From NCBI RefSeq assembly GCF_900454685.1, contig NZ_UATM01000032.1, positions 496,001-560,000 on the forward strand: a stretch of 64,000 nucleotides of DNA. Reading direction: 5' to 3'. This document shows, piece after piece, positions 35,566 to 44,634 of this stretch. Numbering within the stretch: the stretch's first letter is position 1; each line of letters begins with the position of its first letter. The notes beneath the pieces were generated by a model. It did no database searches and had not been told where the DNA came from. It worked only from the letters and a program-made list of their open reading frames with translations. The position numbers were made by a program, and so were the translations under genes. This DNA comes from Peptoniphilus harei (GTDB taxonomy: Bacteria; Bacillota; Clostridia; Tissierellales; Peptoniphilaceae).

Positions 35566-35574
35566 GGAGGATTT

Positions 35575-38103
35575 ATGAAAATATTAAAAAGAGATAAGAG
35601 AGAGGTTGATTTCGACCATTTAAAGATAAAAAATGCCATCGAAAAGGCCTTTGACTCTGTGGGAAAAGATTATGTTGATTCTGTAATAGGCGCCTATGCC
35701 CTTGATATCAAGGAAAGCTTACTAAAAAACTATGATCCAAAGAATCCTCCAACTGTTGAAGAGATTCAGGACCTAGTTGAGCTAAAGCTAATTGATGAAA
35801 AGGAAATTGAAGTTGTAAAGGCCTACATCCTTTACAGGAATAGACACTCTGAAGAGAGACAAATCTTGGACAAGTTCGCCAACTATATCACTGACGACAA
35901 GGTCCTAAAGATTTTGAAGTTTGTGAGAAAGAACTACGACCCAAAGGTTTACGAGCTTGAAAAACTTTACAAGAAGTTTGAATCCTTTGTGAAGAAGGAC
36001 CAAAGTCAAGACGCCTACCTTTCTGAAATTATTAAGGCGGCAAGTGAACTTACTGACAAAGATGCTCCTAGGTGGGAATTTATTGCAGCCCTCTTCTTGA
36101 ATTACGACCTTGAAAAGAAAATCAAGGCCAATCTAGAAGAGTTTAAGATCAATAATTTCTACGAAAAGATTGTCTTCTTAACTGAAAAGGGTCTTTACGG
36201 CGAATATATTTTAGAAAATTATTCTAAGGAAGAGATCCTTGAACTGGAAGAATATATTGATAATTCAAGAAACCATCTCTTAAATTATTCTGGTCTTGAC
36301 CTTCTAATAAAGAGATATGTTATAAGGAGCCACGACGGCAGGTTTGTGGAATCTATCCAAGAGATGTTTATGGGGATTGCCATGCACCTTGCTATACCTG
36401 AGGAAAACAGGATTTACTGGGCCAAGAAGTTCTACGACATTTATTCTAGCCTAAAGGTCACTGTTGCCACGCCAACTATGTCCAATGCTAGAAAGCCTTA
36501 CAATCAGCTTTCTTCCTGCTTTATTGACACAGTACCAGACACTTTAAAGGGAATTTATCGTTCTATTGATAACTTTGCCCAAATTTCTAAGCACGGTGGT
36601 GGAATGGGGCTTTACTTCGGCAAGGTTCGTGCCACTGGTTCTGACATCAGGGGTTTCAAGGGAGTTGCTGGTGGCGTTATAAGATGGATAAAGCTTGCCA
36701 ATGACACTGCTGTTGCTGTTGACCAATTGGGAGTTCGTCAAGGTTCTGTTGCTTGCTATCTTGATGTTTGGCAAAAGGACGTCCCAGAATTTTTACAACT
36801 TCGTACCAATAATGGTGACGACAGGATGAAGGCCCACGACATCTTCCCTGCTATTTCCTATCCAAATTTATTCTTTGAATTGGCAGAGAAGGACATCAAT
36901 GCAACTTGGTATATGTTTGACCCTCACGAAGTCCTTGCAAAGAAGGGTTATGCTCTTGAGGACTTTTACGGCAAAGAATGGGAAGAAAAATACAGGGAAT
37001 GTATTGAAGATGAGTCTATCTCCCGTCGTGAGATGTCTGTCAAGGACCTAGTTAGACTTATTATCAAGTCACTTACAGAAACTGGAACGCCTTTTGCCTT
37101 CTACAGGGACAATGTAAACGAGATGAACCCTAACAAGCACGTTGGCATGATTTATTCTTCAAACCTTTGTACAGAAATAATGCAAAATATGTCTGCCATT
37201 GAAACTCTAGAAACTACAATAGAAACTGAAGATGGGGACGAAGTTATTGTGACAAAGACTAAGCCAGGTGACTTTGTTGTTTGTAACCTTGCTTCTCTTG
37301 TGCTTGGAAATATTGACCTTGAAGATGACAAGGAGCTAAAGGATATTGTTGCAACTACAGTAAGGGCTCTTGACAATGTTATCGACCTAAACTACTACCC
37401 AATCCCTTATGCCAAGGTGACAAACAGGAAGTACAGGTCCATAGGTCTTGGAACTTCTGGCTACCACCACGCCCTTGTTAAGGCTGGCATGGCCTTTTCT
37501 GACATAGATGAGCACTTGAAGTGGGCAGACGACCTTTATGAAAGGATCAACTTCCACGCAGTTACTGCTTCTATGGAAATTGCCAAGGAGAAGGGATCTT
37601 ATGAATTCTTTGAAGGCTCTGATTGGGAAAATGGAAACTACTTCGACCTTCGTGACTACAAGGATGAAAAGTGGAACAAACTTAGAGAAGATGTGAAGGC
37701 AAATGGACTTAGAAATGGCTATATAATGGCCATTGCCCCTACAGGTTCAACTTCGATTATTGCCGCAACAAGTGCAGGAGTCGACCCAGTTATGAATAGG
37801 TACTTCCTAGAAGAGAAGAAGGGATCAATCCTTCCTAGGGTGGCACCAGACCTAACTCCACAAACTTTCTGGCTATATGAAAATGCCCATGAACTTGACC
37901 AAAATTTTGTAATTGAAGCTGCTGCCATTAGGCAAAGGCACATTGACCAGGCTCAGTCCATTAACTTCTATATAACAACGGACTTCACAATGAGAAAGAT
38001 CCTAAACCTTTATATCAAGGCAGCCAAGGAAAAGTTAAAGTCAGTTTATTATGTGAGAAGTAAGTCTTTAGAGGTTGAAGATTGCGACTATTGTGCATCA
38101 TAA
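35575..38103 (+). CDS. nrdA: Class I ribonucleoside-diphosphate reductase, alpha subunit
   Basis: The 842-residue protein reduces ribonucleotides to deoxyribonucleotides. An N-terminal ATP-cone (KILKRDKREVDFDHLKIKNAI) provides allosteric control. The catalytic core has the redox cysteine in QLSSCFIDT, the NLCTE motif (Asn, Cys, Glu of the radical site), MNPNKHVGMIYSSN and the second redox cysteine in VVCNLASL. Two tyrosines near FYITTDFTM and the C-terminal CDYC pair complete the radical and reduction paths. It should partner with NrdB, encoded 218 bases downstream beyond an 18-bp repeat array. Confidence 0.95.
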   Translation: MKILKRDKREVDFDHLKIKNAIEKAFDSVGKDYVDSVIGAYALDIKESLLKNYDPKNPPTVEEIQDLVELKLIDEKEIEVVKAYILYRNRHSEERQILDKFANYITDDKVLKILKFVRKNYDPKVYELEKLYKKFESFVKKDQSQDAYLSEIIKAASELTDKDAPRWEFIAALFLNYDLEKKIKANLEEFKINNFYEKIVFLTEKGLYGEYILENYSKEEILELEEYIDNSRNHLLNYSGLDLLIKRYVIRSHDGRFVESIQEMFMGIAMHLAIPEENRIYWAKKFYDIYSSLKVTVATPTMSNARKPYNQLSSCFIDTVPDTLKGIYRSIDNFAQISKHGGGMGLYFGKVRATGSDIRGFKGVAGGVIRWIKLANDTAVAVDQLGVRQGSVACYLDVWQKDVPEFLQLRTNNGDDRMKAHDIFPAISYPNLFFELAEKDINATWYMFDPHEVLAKKGYALEDFYGKEWEEKYRECIEDESISRREMSVKDLVRLIIKSLTETGTPFAFYRDNVNEMNPNKHVGMIYSSNLCTEIMQNMSAIETLETTIETEDGDEVIVTKTKPGDFVVCNLASLVLGNIDLEDDKELKDIVATTVRALDNVIDLNYYPIPYAKVTNRKYRSIGLGTSGYHHALVKAGMAFSDIDEHLKWADDLYERINFHAVTASMEIAKEKGSYEFFEGSDWENGNYFDLRDYKDEKWNKLREDVKANGLRNGYIMAIAPTGSTSIIAATSAGVDPVMNRYFLEEKKGSILPRVAPDLTPQTFWLYENAHELDQNFVIEAAAIRQRHIDQAQSINFYITTDFTMRKILNLYIKAAKEKLKSVYYVRSKSLEVEDCDYCAS

Positions 38104-38115
38104 AATATTGATATG

Positions 38116-38313
38116 TCACAAATTTTTATGAAGTCACAAATATTTATAAAGTCGTGATTTTTTGTGAGGTCACAGATTTTTGTTAAGTGATAAATATTTA
38201 TAAAGTCATAGATTTTTGCAAAGTCCTAATTTTTTGCAAGGTCATGATTTTTTAAAAAGTCATAAAATTTTATAAAGTCATAAATTATTCTAAAATCGTA
38301 AAAATTATTAAAG
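38116..38313 (+). repeat. Eleven phased 18-bp degenerate tandem repeats
   Basis: The whole nrdA-nrdB gap is built of 18-bp units starting at 38116, 38134, 38152, 38170, 38188, 38206, 38224, 38242, 38260, 38278 and 38296, with no slip in phase. The consensus is TCATAAATTTTTATAAAG; units range from near-consensus to about 6 changes. The last unit ends directly at the GGAGG of nrdB. Confidence 0.9.
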
Positions 38314-38321
38314 GAGGAAAT

Positions 38322-39362
38322 ATGCAACTTTCAAAAAGAGGTCTCTTTAATGAAAAGGGAGACATTGAAACTTCCAAGAGGAGGGTCATCAACGGAAACA
38401 CCACAAACCTAAATGACTTCAACAACTTGAAGTACAGCTGGACAAGTGACTGGTACCGTCAAGCCATGAACAACTTTTGGATACCAGAAGAAATTAATCT
38501 TTCCCAAGATGTGAAGGACTACAGGGAACTTGATAAACATGAGAAGACTGCCTACGACAAGATCTTATCTTTTTTGATTTATCTTGATTCGTTGCAAACT
38601 GCTCAAATTCCAAAGCTACAATCCTATGTAACGGCAAATGAAATCAACCTTTGCCTTTCCATCCAGGGTTACCAAGAGTCCATCCACTCTCAGTCCTATT
38701 CCTACATCTTGGATACAATTTGTTCGCCAGAAGAGAGGGAAGAAATCCTCTACCAATACAAGGACGACGAAGTCCTCTTAAAGAGGAACAAATTTATTGG
38801 GGACCAATACCAAGACTTCTACGAAGATGAGAACTTGGACAACTTTATGAAGGCCCTAATTGCCAACTATATTCTTGAAGGAATCTATTTCTACTCAGGC
38901 TTCTCCTTCTTCTACAATCTTGGAAGGATGGGCAAGATGCCTGGCACAGTTTCTGAAATAAGATACATCAATAGGGACGAAAACACCCACCTTTGGCTCT
39001 TCAGGAGTATTATACTTGAGATGAAAAAGGAACATCCAGAGATATTTACAGATGAGAATATAAAGAATTATAAAGAAATGCTTAAAAAGGGTGTTGAGGA
39101 AGAGATTGCTTGGGGTAAGTATGTCATAGGCGATGAAATTAAGGGTCTCAATGAAAAAATGATTGAAGATTACATCATGTACCTTGGCAACTTGCGTTCT
39201 AGAAATCTGGGTTTTGGCAACCTATTTGATGAAAATATCGACGAGCCAGAATCAATGAAGTGGGTTAGCGAATACTCTGATCCTAACCAAATTAAGACAG
39301 ACTTCTTTGAAGCAAGACCATCTGCATATTCAAAATCTTCTGTAATTGAAGACGACCTTTAA
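38322..39362 (+). CDS. nrdB: Class I ribonucleoside-diphosphate reductase, beta subunit
   Basis: The 346-residue protein supplies the radical to NrdA. Ferritin-like metal ligands are visible in LIYLDSLQTAQ (Asp), GYQESIHSQSYSYIL (Glu, His, and the radical-type Tyr), and in the second half YILEGIYFYSGF and INRDENTHLWLF. The tyrosine in the ESIHSQSY context is retained, so a tyrosyl radical on a di-iron or di-manganese site is likely. The C-terminal tail (SVIEDDL) should dock to NrdA. GGAGG lies 7 bases ahead of the start, immediately after the repeat array. Confidence 0.94.
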   Translation: MQLSKRGLFNEKGDIETSKRRVINGNTTNLNDFNNLKYSWTSDWYRQAMNNFWIPEEINLSQDVKDYRELDKHEKTAYDKILSFLIYLDSLQTAQIPKLQSYVTANEINLCLSIQGYQESIHSQSYSYILDTICSPEEREEILYQYKDDEVLLKRNKFIGDQYQDFYEDENLDNFMKALIANYILEGIYFYSGFSFFYNLGRMGKMPGTVSEIRYINRDENTHLWLFRSIILEMKKEHPEIFTDENIKNYKEMLKKGVEEEIAWGKYVIGDEIKGLNEKMIEDYIMYLGNLRSRNLGFGNLFDENIDEPESMKWVSEYSDPNQIKTDFFEARPSAYSKSSVIEDDL

Positions 39363-39376
39363 TAAGAAAGAGATTT

Positions 39377-39406
39377 AAGCCGGATTTTTATCCGGTTTTT
39401 ATTTTT
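39377..39406 (+). terminator. Terminator of nrdAB
   Basis: AAGCCGGAT (39377-39385) pairs with ATCCGGTTT (39390-39398), followed by T-rich sequence. Confidence 0.85.
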
Positions 39407-39437
39407 AAAAAATTCATCCCTTAAGGAGGTTTATAAG

Positions 39438-41270
39438 ATGGAAGACAAGGACAACAACAAGAGACCCAAGTATAATTTACTTAGGTACTACTTAATATCA
39501 ATCTTGGCAGTCTTTGCCCTAAACTGGCTAATTTTGCCAATGGTGACACAAAATAGAATGGAGACTTCTTCTTATTCAGACTTTAGGAATAACTTGAGCC
39601 AGAATAAAATCGAAGAGGTAAGCTTTAAGCAAGATCAAATCCTCTACAAGCTTAAGGACGACAAAAAAATCTACAAGACTGGGAAGATGGAAGATCCAGA
39701 AATAGTTAAGGACCTTGAAGAAAAGGGTGTTGAGTATTCTTCTGAAATACCAGAAAAGCCAAGTCTATTTATGAACTTTGTTATGACTTGGGGATTCCCA
39801 ATCCTACTATTCTTCTTGCTACAAAGGGCAATGACTAAGAGGATGCAAAACCTTAGCGGTGGCGGAATCCTTGGTGGCGGAAAGAAAATTAAAAAGTATG
39901 AACCAAGTGGCGAAACTGTAGACTTCGATGATGTTGCAGGCCAAGAGGAAGCGGAAGAGTCCCTGGTGGAAATTGTGGACTACTTAAAAAATCCAAAAAA
40001 ATACACAGACATTGGGGCCAAGTGTCCTAAGGGAGCTCTATTAGTTGGCCCTCCAGGAACTGGTAAGACCCTACTTGCCAGGGCTGTAGCTGGAGAAAGT
40101 CACGTTCCCTTCTTCTCCATAGCAGGTTCTGAATTTGTGGAGATGTTTGCAGGTCGTGGAGCAGCAAAGGTTAGGGAACTCTTTGAAGAGGCAAAGAAGA
40201 ATGCCCCATGTATAATTTTTATTGATGAAATTGACACAATTGGTAAGAAGAGAGATGCAGGTGGATTTTCTGGCAACGACGAAAGAGAACAAACTCTTAA
40301 CCAACTCTTGACTGAGATGGACGGCTTTGACGGCAACATTGGTATTGTAATGCTTGCTGCAACTAATAGGCCAGAGATCCTTGACCCGGCACTTTTAAGA
40401 CCGGGAAGGTTTGACAGGCAAATAAGAGTTGAGCTTCCAAGTCTAAAGGACAGAATTGCAATCCTAAAGGTTCACGCAAGGTCCTACAAGATGGAAGAAG
40501 ACATTGACTATTCACTTATTGCAAGGTCAACTGCTGGTGCCTCAGGTGCCCAACTTGCAAATATCTTAAACGAAGCTGCCCTTCGTGCAGTTAGGATGGG
40601 CCAAGACAAGGTTCGTCAAGAGGACATCCAAGAGTCCATAGAAGTTGTAATTGCAGGTGCTCAAAGAAAGCAAGATATACTTTCTCCAGAAGAAAAGAAG
40701 AGGGTGGCCTACCACGAAATTGGTCACGCCCTTGTTGCAGCCCTACAAACTGGGTCTGAACCTGTGGAAAAAATTACAATTATCCCAAGGACTTCAGGAG
40801 CTCTTGGCTACACAATGCAGGTGCCAAAGGATGAAAAGAATCTCTACACAAGAGAAGATTTAATCAACCACATCACAACTCTTTGTGGTGGACGTGCAGC
40901 AGAAGAAGTTATCTTTAACGAAGTTTCAACTGGCGCTGCCAACGACATTGAAAAGGCAACAGAGACTGCAAGGTCCATGATTACCCAATATGGTATGGCT
41001 GATGAGTTTGGCATGGTTAAGTTCCAAGACTCTGGCTCAAGATACATGGGCGACAATGGAAACATGAACTGTTCTGAAGAAACTAGGAAAGAAATTGATG
41101 ACCTCATGGTGAAGATTGTTAAATCTGCCCAAGACAATGCAAGAAAATTAATTGCAGACAACAGGGATGCCATGAAGGAACTTTCTGAATTCTTGTTAGA
41201 AGAGGAAACAATAACTGGCAAGCAGTTTATGGAAATCCTATCAAAGTACAAGAACTTTGATGAAGAATAA
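39438..41270 (+). CDS. ftsH: ATP-dependent zinc metalloprotease FtsH
   Basis: The 610-residue membrane AAA+ protease has two membrane helices (YYLISILAVFALNWLILPMV and FVMTWGFPILLFFLLQ) around a small outside domain. The AAA module shows Walker A VGPPGTGKTLLARAVAGE, Walker B CIIFIDEIDTIGK and the pore loop near EFVEMFAGRGAAKVRELF. The peptidase has the zinc motif YHEIGHALVAA and the third ligand region EKATETARSMITQYGM. It degrades membrane and regulatory proteins. AAGGAGG precedes the start. It is a single-gene unit between two terminators. Confidence 0.97.
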   Translation: MEDKDNNKRPKYNLLRYYLISILAVFALNWLILPMVTQNRMETSSYSDFRNNLSQNKIEEVSFKQDQILYKLKDDKKIYKTGKMEDPEIVKDLEEKGVEYSSEIPEKPSLFMNFVMTWGFPILLFFLLQRAMTKRMQNLSGGGILGGGKKIKKYEPSGETVDFDDVAGQEEAEESLVEIVDYLKNPKKYTDIGAKCPKGALLVGPPGTGKTLLARAVAGESHVPFFSIAGSEFVEMFAGRGAAKVRELFEEAKKNAPCIIFIDEIDTIGKKRDAGGFSGNDEREQTLNQLLTEMDGFDGNIGIVMLAATNRPEILDPALLRPGRFDRQIRVELPSLKDRIAILKVHARSYKMEEDIDYSLIARSTAGASGAQLANILNEAALRAVRMGQDKVRQEDIQESIEVVIAGAQRKQDILSPEEKKRVAYHEIGHALVAALQTGSEPVEKITIIPRTSGALGYTMQVPKDEKNLYTREDLINHITTLCGGRAAEEVIFNEVSTGAANDIEKATETARSMITQYGMADEFGMVKFQDSGSRYMGDNGNMNCSEETRKEIDDLMVKIVKSAQDNARKLIADNRDAMKELSEFLLEEETITGKQFMEILSKYKNFDEE

Positions 41271-41281
41271 GATTATATAAG

Positions 41282-41307
41282 AAGGTGGCTTGGAGCCGCC
41301 TTTTTTT
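41282..41307 (+). terminator. Terminator of ftsH
   Basis: AAGGTGGCT (41282-41290) pairs with AGCCGCCTT (41294-41302), then T7. Confidence 0.9.
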
Positions 41308-41379
41308 GTTTTCATAAATTTTTCAAGGGTAAAACTAATTATAGTTAGAAAAAATTTAGAGAAAGAAAAGGAGATGAAT

Positions 41380-42336
41380 ATGGGATTATTAGTAGAAGGT
41401 AAATGGGTTGATCAGTGGTATGACACAGAGTCAACTGGAGGAAAGTTTGTGAGAAAGGACTCATCCTTTAGGGACTGGATAACAAAGGACGGAAAAATAG
41501 ATGACGAGGACAGGAAGGCCTACCCAGCAGAAAAGGGAAGATACCACCTTTATGTTTCACTAGCTTGTCCATGGGCAGCAAGAAACCTAATGGTTAGGAA
41601 ACTCAAGGGACTAGAAGACATAGTTGGTCTATCAATTGTGAGCCCTCTTATGTACGATAAGGGTTGGACCTTTGGAGACTATCCAGGTGCAACAGAGGAC
41701 AAGGTCCATGGCTTTAAGTGCCTTCATGAACTTTACACTCATGTGAAGCCCGACTACACAGGCAGGGTAACTGTGCCAGTTTTATATGATACTAAAGAAG
41801 AGAAAATCGTAAACAATGAATCTTCTGAAATAATTAGAATCTTCAACCATGCCTTTGACGATTTGGGGGCAAAGGAAGGCGACTTTTATCCAGAAGACCT
41901 TAAAGATGAGATAGATGAGATAAACGACTTTGTCTATGACAGGATCAACAACGGAGTTTACAAGGCAGGCTTTGCAACTAAGCAAGAAGTTTACCAAGAA
42001 GAAGTGAAAAATGTATTTGATGCCCTAGATAAAATCGAGGAAATCTTATCAAAGAATAAATATTTACTTGGGGACAGGTTTACAGAAGCAGACATAAGAC
42101 TCTTCACAACCCTAGTACGTTTTGACCCAGTTTATTTTGGTCACTTTAAGTGCAACATCAGACCCCTAACTTCTTATGAAAATATTTGGAGATACACAAG
42201 GGAGATTTACAACATGGAGGGTCTGGCAGAGACAGTGGACTTAGACCACATCAAGACCCACTACTATATGTCACACGACTTGATAAATCCAAACAAGATA
42301 GTGCCAGTGGGTCCAGAGATAGACTTCTCACTTTAA
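41380..42336 (+). CDS. Glutathionyl-hydroquinone reductase-like GST (Xi class)
   Basis: The start is placed at 41380, since AAGGAG lies 6 bases ahead and a longer frame would begin inside the ftsH terminator. The 318-residue protein matches the YqjG/ECM4 type: thioredoxin-like half with the catalytic cysteine in YVSLACPWAARNLMVRKLKGL, then VPVLYDTKEEKIVNNESSEIIRIFN, and a helical C-domain with DRFTEADIRLFTTLVRFDPVYFGHFKCN. These enzymes remove glutathione from glutathionyl-quinones. Anaerobic cocci mostly lack glutathione synthesis, so the real thiol may be another one or imported glutathione. Confidence 0.88.
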   Translation: MGLLVEGKWVDQWYDTESTGGKFVRKDSSFRDWITKDGKIDDEDRKAYPAEKGRYHLYVSLACPWAARNLMVRKLKGLEDIVGLSIVSPLMYDKGWTFGDYPGATEDKVHGFKCLHELYTHVKPDYTGRVTVPVLYDTKEEKIVNNESSEIIRIFNHAFDDLGAKEGDFYPEDLKDEIDEINDFVYDRINNGVYKAGFATKQEVYQEEVKNVFDALDKIEEILSKNKYLLGDRFTEADIRLFTTLVRFDPVYFGHFKCNIRPLTSYENIWRYTREIYNMEGLAETVDLDHIKTHYYMSHDLINPNKIVPVGPEIDFSL

Positions 42337-42380
42337 AGAGAACTAAAAATTTAGAACTATTGCAAATTTAAGAATATAAT

Positions 42381-42420
42381 AAAAAAAAATAATCCTAGGT
42401 TTTTTATGCCTAGGATTTTT
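42381..42420. terminator. Bidirectional terminator between convergent genes
   Basis: AATCCTAGG (42391-42399) pairs with CCTAGGATT (42409-42417), with A9 on one side and T5 on the other, so it can serve both the GST gene and the C69 peptidase gene. Confidence 0.85.
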
Positions 42421-42442
42421 CTATTTACCAAGTATTATTAAC

Positions 42443-44446
42443 TTATTTATCAAGTTTTGAAATTATTTGTGCCACTTCTGCCCTTGTTAAGTTTGCCTTA
42501 GGTGAGAACTTGTTGTTAGATGTTCCACTTAGGATTCCCTTGTTAGCTAGGAATTCAACTTCGCCAAAGGCCCAGTCAGAGATTTCCTTTTCGTCGTCAA
42601 AGACAATTAATTGTAGAGTTGTAACATCATCGCCCATTAGTTTTAGATAAGATCCCAAAATGTAGGCCATCTCTTCACGAGTTATGTTTTCCTTAGCCAC
42701 AGGCTTAGATGTCTTAGGAAGAAGTTTATTTTCCACAGCCCAATTCATGTATTCTGTGTAGAACTTGCCTGCTTCGATGTTCTTGTCCTTAACTTCAGCG
42801 TATTTCTTTGTGTCAACTTTTCCAAGTCTGCCTAAGATAGTGATAAATTCTCCTCTAGTGATTTTTTCATTTGGAGAGAACTTAAGGTCAGATGTGCCAA
42901 CCATTAACTTCTTGCTGATGGCATCAATAATAGGTTTTCTTGCCCAGTGGTCAATTAAGTCAGCCTTAGAAACTTGTGAAAGTTCTTTTTGTAGTCCCTT
43001 TTCTAGGTCAAAGACTTCTTTTTCCCATTCCATTGTCTTAGCAGTAGAGAATTCTGCTGCCTTAGCCTTATCCTTAGAGTAAAGTTCAATCCATTCCTTT
43101 TCAACTTGAGGAAGGTCTTTCATGATCTTAGCTTCAAAGTCTGTAACAGTCTTTCTTGTTGATTCGCCAAGGGCTTCCCTGTTGCCAGAAACTAAATCAT
43201 TTACAGATGAGCCAACCCAGTAATAAGAGTTTGGATCGTAAACTGGAGAATCATTTTTTGCTTCAGGAGTAGAGTCGTTGATGTCAGGGAAAATTGGAAC
43301 CCAAGGAATATTAAGTGGGCTTCCTAGAGTCATCCACATAAGACCTGGAGCTTCCTTTGGATAGCCTTCCTTGATTTGGAAGATGTGGGCTTGCATTGTG
43401 TTAATAGATCCAATGGCTCTCTTGTATTTATTAGGGTCTGCCTTTCTTTCAGCCCTATTGTCTGATGCAATGTAGTCACTTCCTTCAAACCTATTTCTAA
43501 ATACATTTAGAGCGTGAGTGATGTCAATTTTTTCACTGCCTTCTGACAAGTCATTTAACAAGTCAAATCTTTCTGCATCGTAAGGAACTTTTGAGTTAGG
43601 GTCAAGGTCGTGGATACCAGACCAAACTCTTGAACGTGATGAGTCTGCAATTTCTTTTGGACCATAAGATCCTGCCATGTCCATAAGGCCGTCAGCAGTT
43701 TCCTTATAAGTCTTTGCCTTCTTTGCAACTTCAACAATGTCCTTAGATGCAATTACATTTTCCTTGTCATTAAGGTCAACTCCACCTAGCCAATAATCGT
43801 TAGGGAAGATACTAAACTTGTCAGCAGGATATTTAATGGCAACATATTGGTGGCCAGTGTAAATTTCCATGTACCAAACTTCGTCTTGGTCGCCAAAGGC
43901 AACAATGTCGCCCATGGATGCACCTTGTTCATCAATAGTTTGTGCAAGAAGTTCAATTGCACCCCTAGCTGATTTTGCGTGAGCAAGTAAGAAAGTTGTC
44001 ATGCTGGCTTCGTTGACACCATCTTTTACAAAAGGATCAGCCTTTAAAACTTCTTCTGATGGGTCAGCAGAAACTGTACAGAAAATTCCTACGCCCGCTT
44101 CGTTGTAACCTGCTGCATCATAGACACCTTGTTCCATTTCTTTAGGCTTCTTGGATGAGTCTGGAGTTGAGAAGAACTTCAAGGAGTCTTCCTTGTGGAT
44201 GTAGGTAAAACCATTGTTGACGTCAACTAACTTGTCGCCCTTTTTAATTTCTCCACGTGGGTGAGTTACAAGTCTCATAGTCCTATTTCTTTCGTAGTCT
44301 TCAGTCCTTCCAAAGATAAAAGAACCATCAGTAGTTAGGTCCTTGCCGACAATAATACCAGTGCAGGCAAAAGTTGGAACAGCCATGGATAAAACCATGC
44401 TAGATGCAAGGCCTGCAATCAATAATCTCTTCTTGCTATTTTTCAT
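42443..44446 (-). CDS. Secreted C69-family dipeptidase with SLH anchor
   Basis: The 667-residue protein starts with a signal peptide (KKRLLIAGLASSMVLSMAVPTFA) followed at once by CTGIIVGKD. Cys28 would become the N-terminal nucleophile after cleavage, as in PepD/U34 peptidases. Further family marks are FIFGRTEDYERNRTM, AAGYNEAGVGIFCTVSADP, GDQDEVWYMEIYTGHQYVAIK and the core running to about residue 480. From about residue 510 there are S-layer homology repeats (FSPNEKITRGEFITILGRLG, ANLTRAEVAQIISKL) that would bind the cell wall polymer. Surface di- or tripeptide cleavage for nutrition is likely. Confidence 0.88.
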   Translation of the reverse strand: MKNSKKRLLIAGLASSMVLSMAVPTFACTGIIVGKDLTTDGSFIFGRTEDYERNRTMRLVTHPRGEIKKGDKLVDVNNGFTYIHKEDSLKFFSTPDSSKKPKEMEQGVYDAAGYNEAGVGIFCTVSADPSEEVLKADPFVKDGVNEASMTTFLLAHAKSARGAIELLAQTIDEQGASMGDIVAFGDQDEVWYMEIYTGHQYVAIKYPADKFSIFPNDYWLGGVDLNDKENVIASKDIVEVAKKAKTYKETADGLMDMAGSYGPKEIADSSRSRVWSGIHDLDPNSKVPYDAERFDLLNDLSEGSEKIDITHALNVFRNRFEGSDYIASDNRAERKADPNKYKRAIGSINTMQAHIFQIKEGYPKEAPGLMWMTLGSPLNIPWVPIFPDINDSTPEAKNDSPVYDPNSYYWVGSSVNDLVSGNREALGESTRKTVTDFEAKIMKDLPQVEKEWIELYSKDKAKAAEFSTAKTMEWEKEVFDLEKGLQKELSQVSKADLIDHWARKPIIDAISKKLMVGTSDLKFSPNEKITRGEFITILGRLGKVDTKKYAEVKDKNIEAGKFYTEYMNWAVENKLLPKTSKPVAKENITREEMAYILGSYLKLMGDDVTTLQLIVFDDEKEISDWAFGEVEFLANKGILSGTSNNKFSPKANLTRAEVAQIISKLDK

Positions 44447-44602
44447 AATTACCTCCCTGCCCTCATTAGTAAAATGTTTGCTTTCTCTATAAATGAATAA
44501 TGAGAGCGTTTTTATAAATATAAATTAACATCTTACAATATATCCTGTCAATGTTTTAATTTTGTACTAAAATTTTTTGATATAACACTTAAAAGCAACA
44601 AA

Positions 44603-44628
44603 GAAAAATCTGCAAGATATCTTGCAGA
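44603..44628 (-). terminator. Terminator of the zinc uptake operon
   Basis: A 20-bp perfect palindrome (44609-44628) followed on the minus strand by TTTTTC. It ends seven bases from the znuB stop. Confidence 0.85.
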
Positions 44629-44634
44629 CTTAAC

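Noticed and set aside
41290-41379. N-terminal extension of the GST-like gene
   Set aside because: It would start inside the ftsH terminator and the family begins at the ATG used.
44250-44265. CTCCACGTGG, possible fourth parS
   Set aside because: It is inside the C69 peptidase coding sequence and the right arm (GTGAGT) breaks the palindrome.
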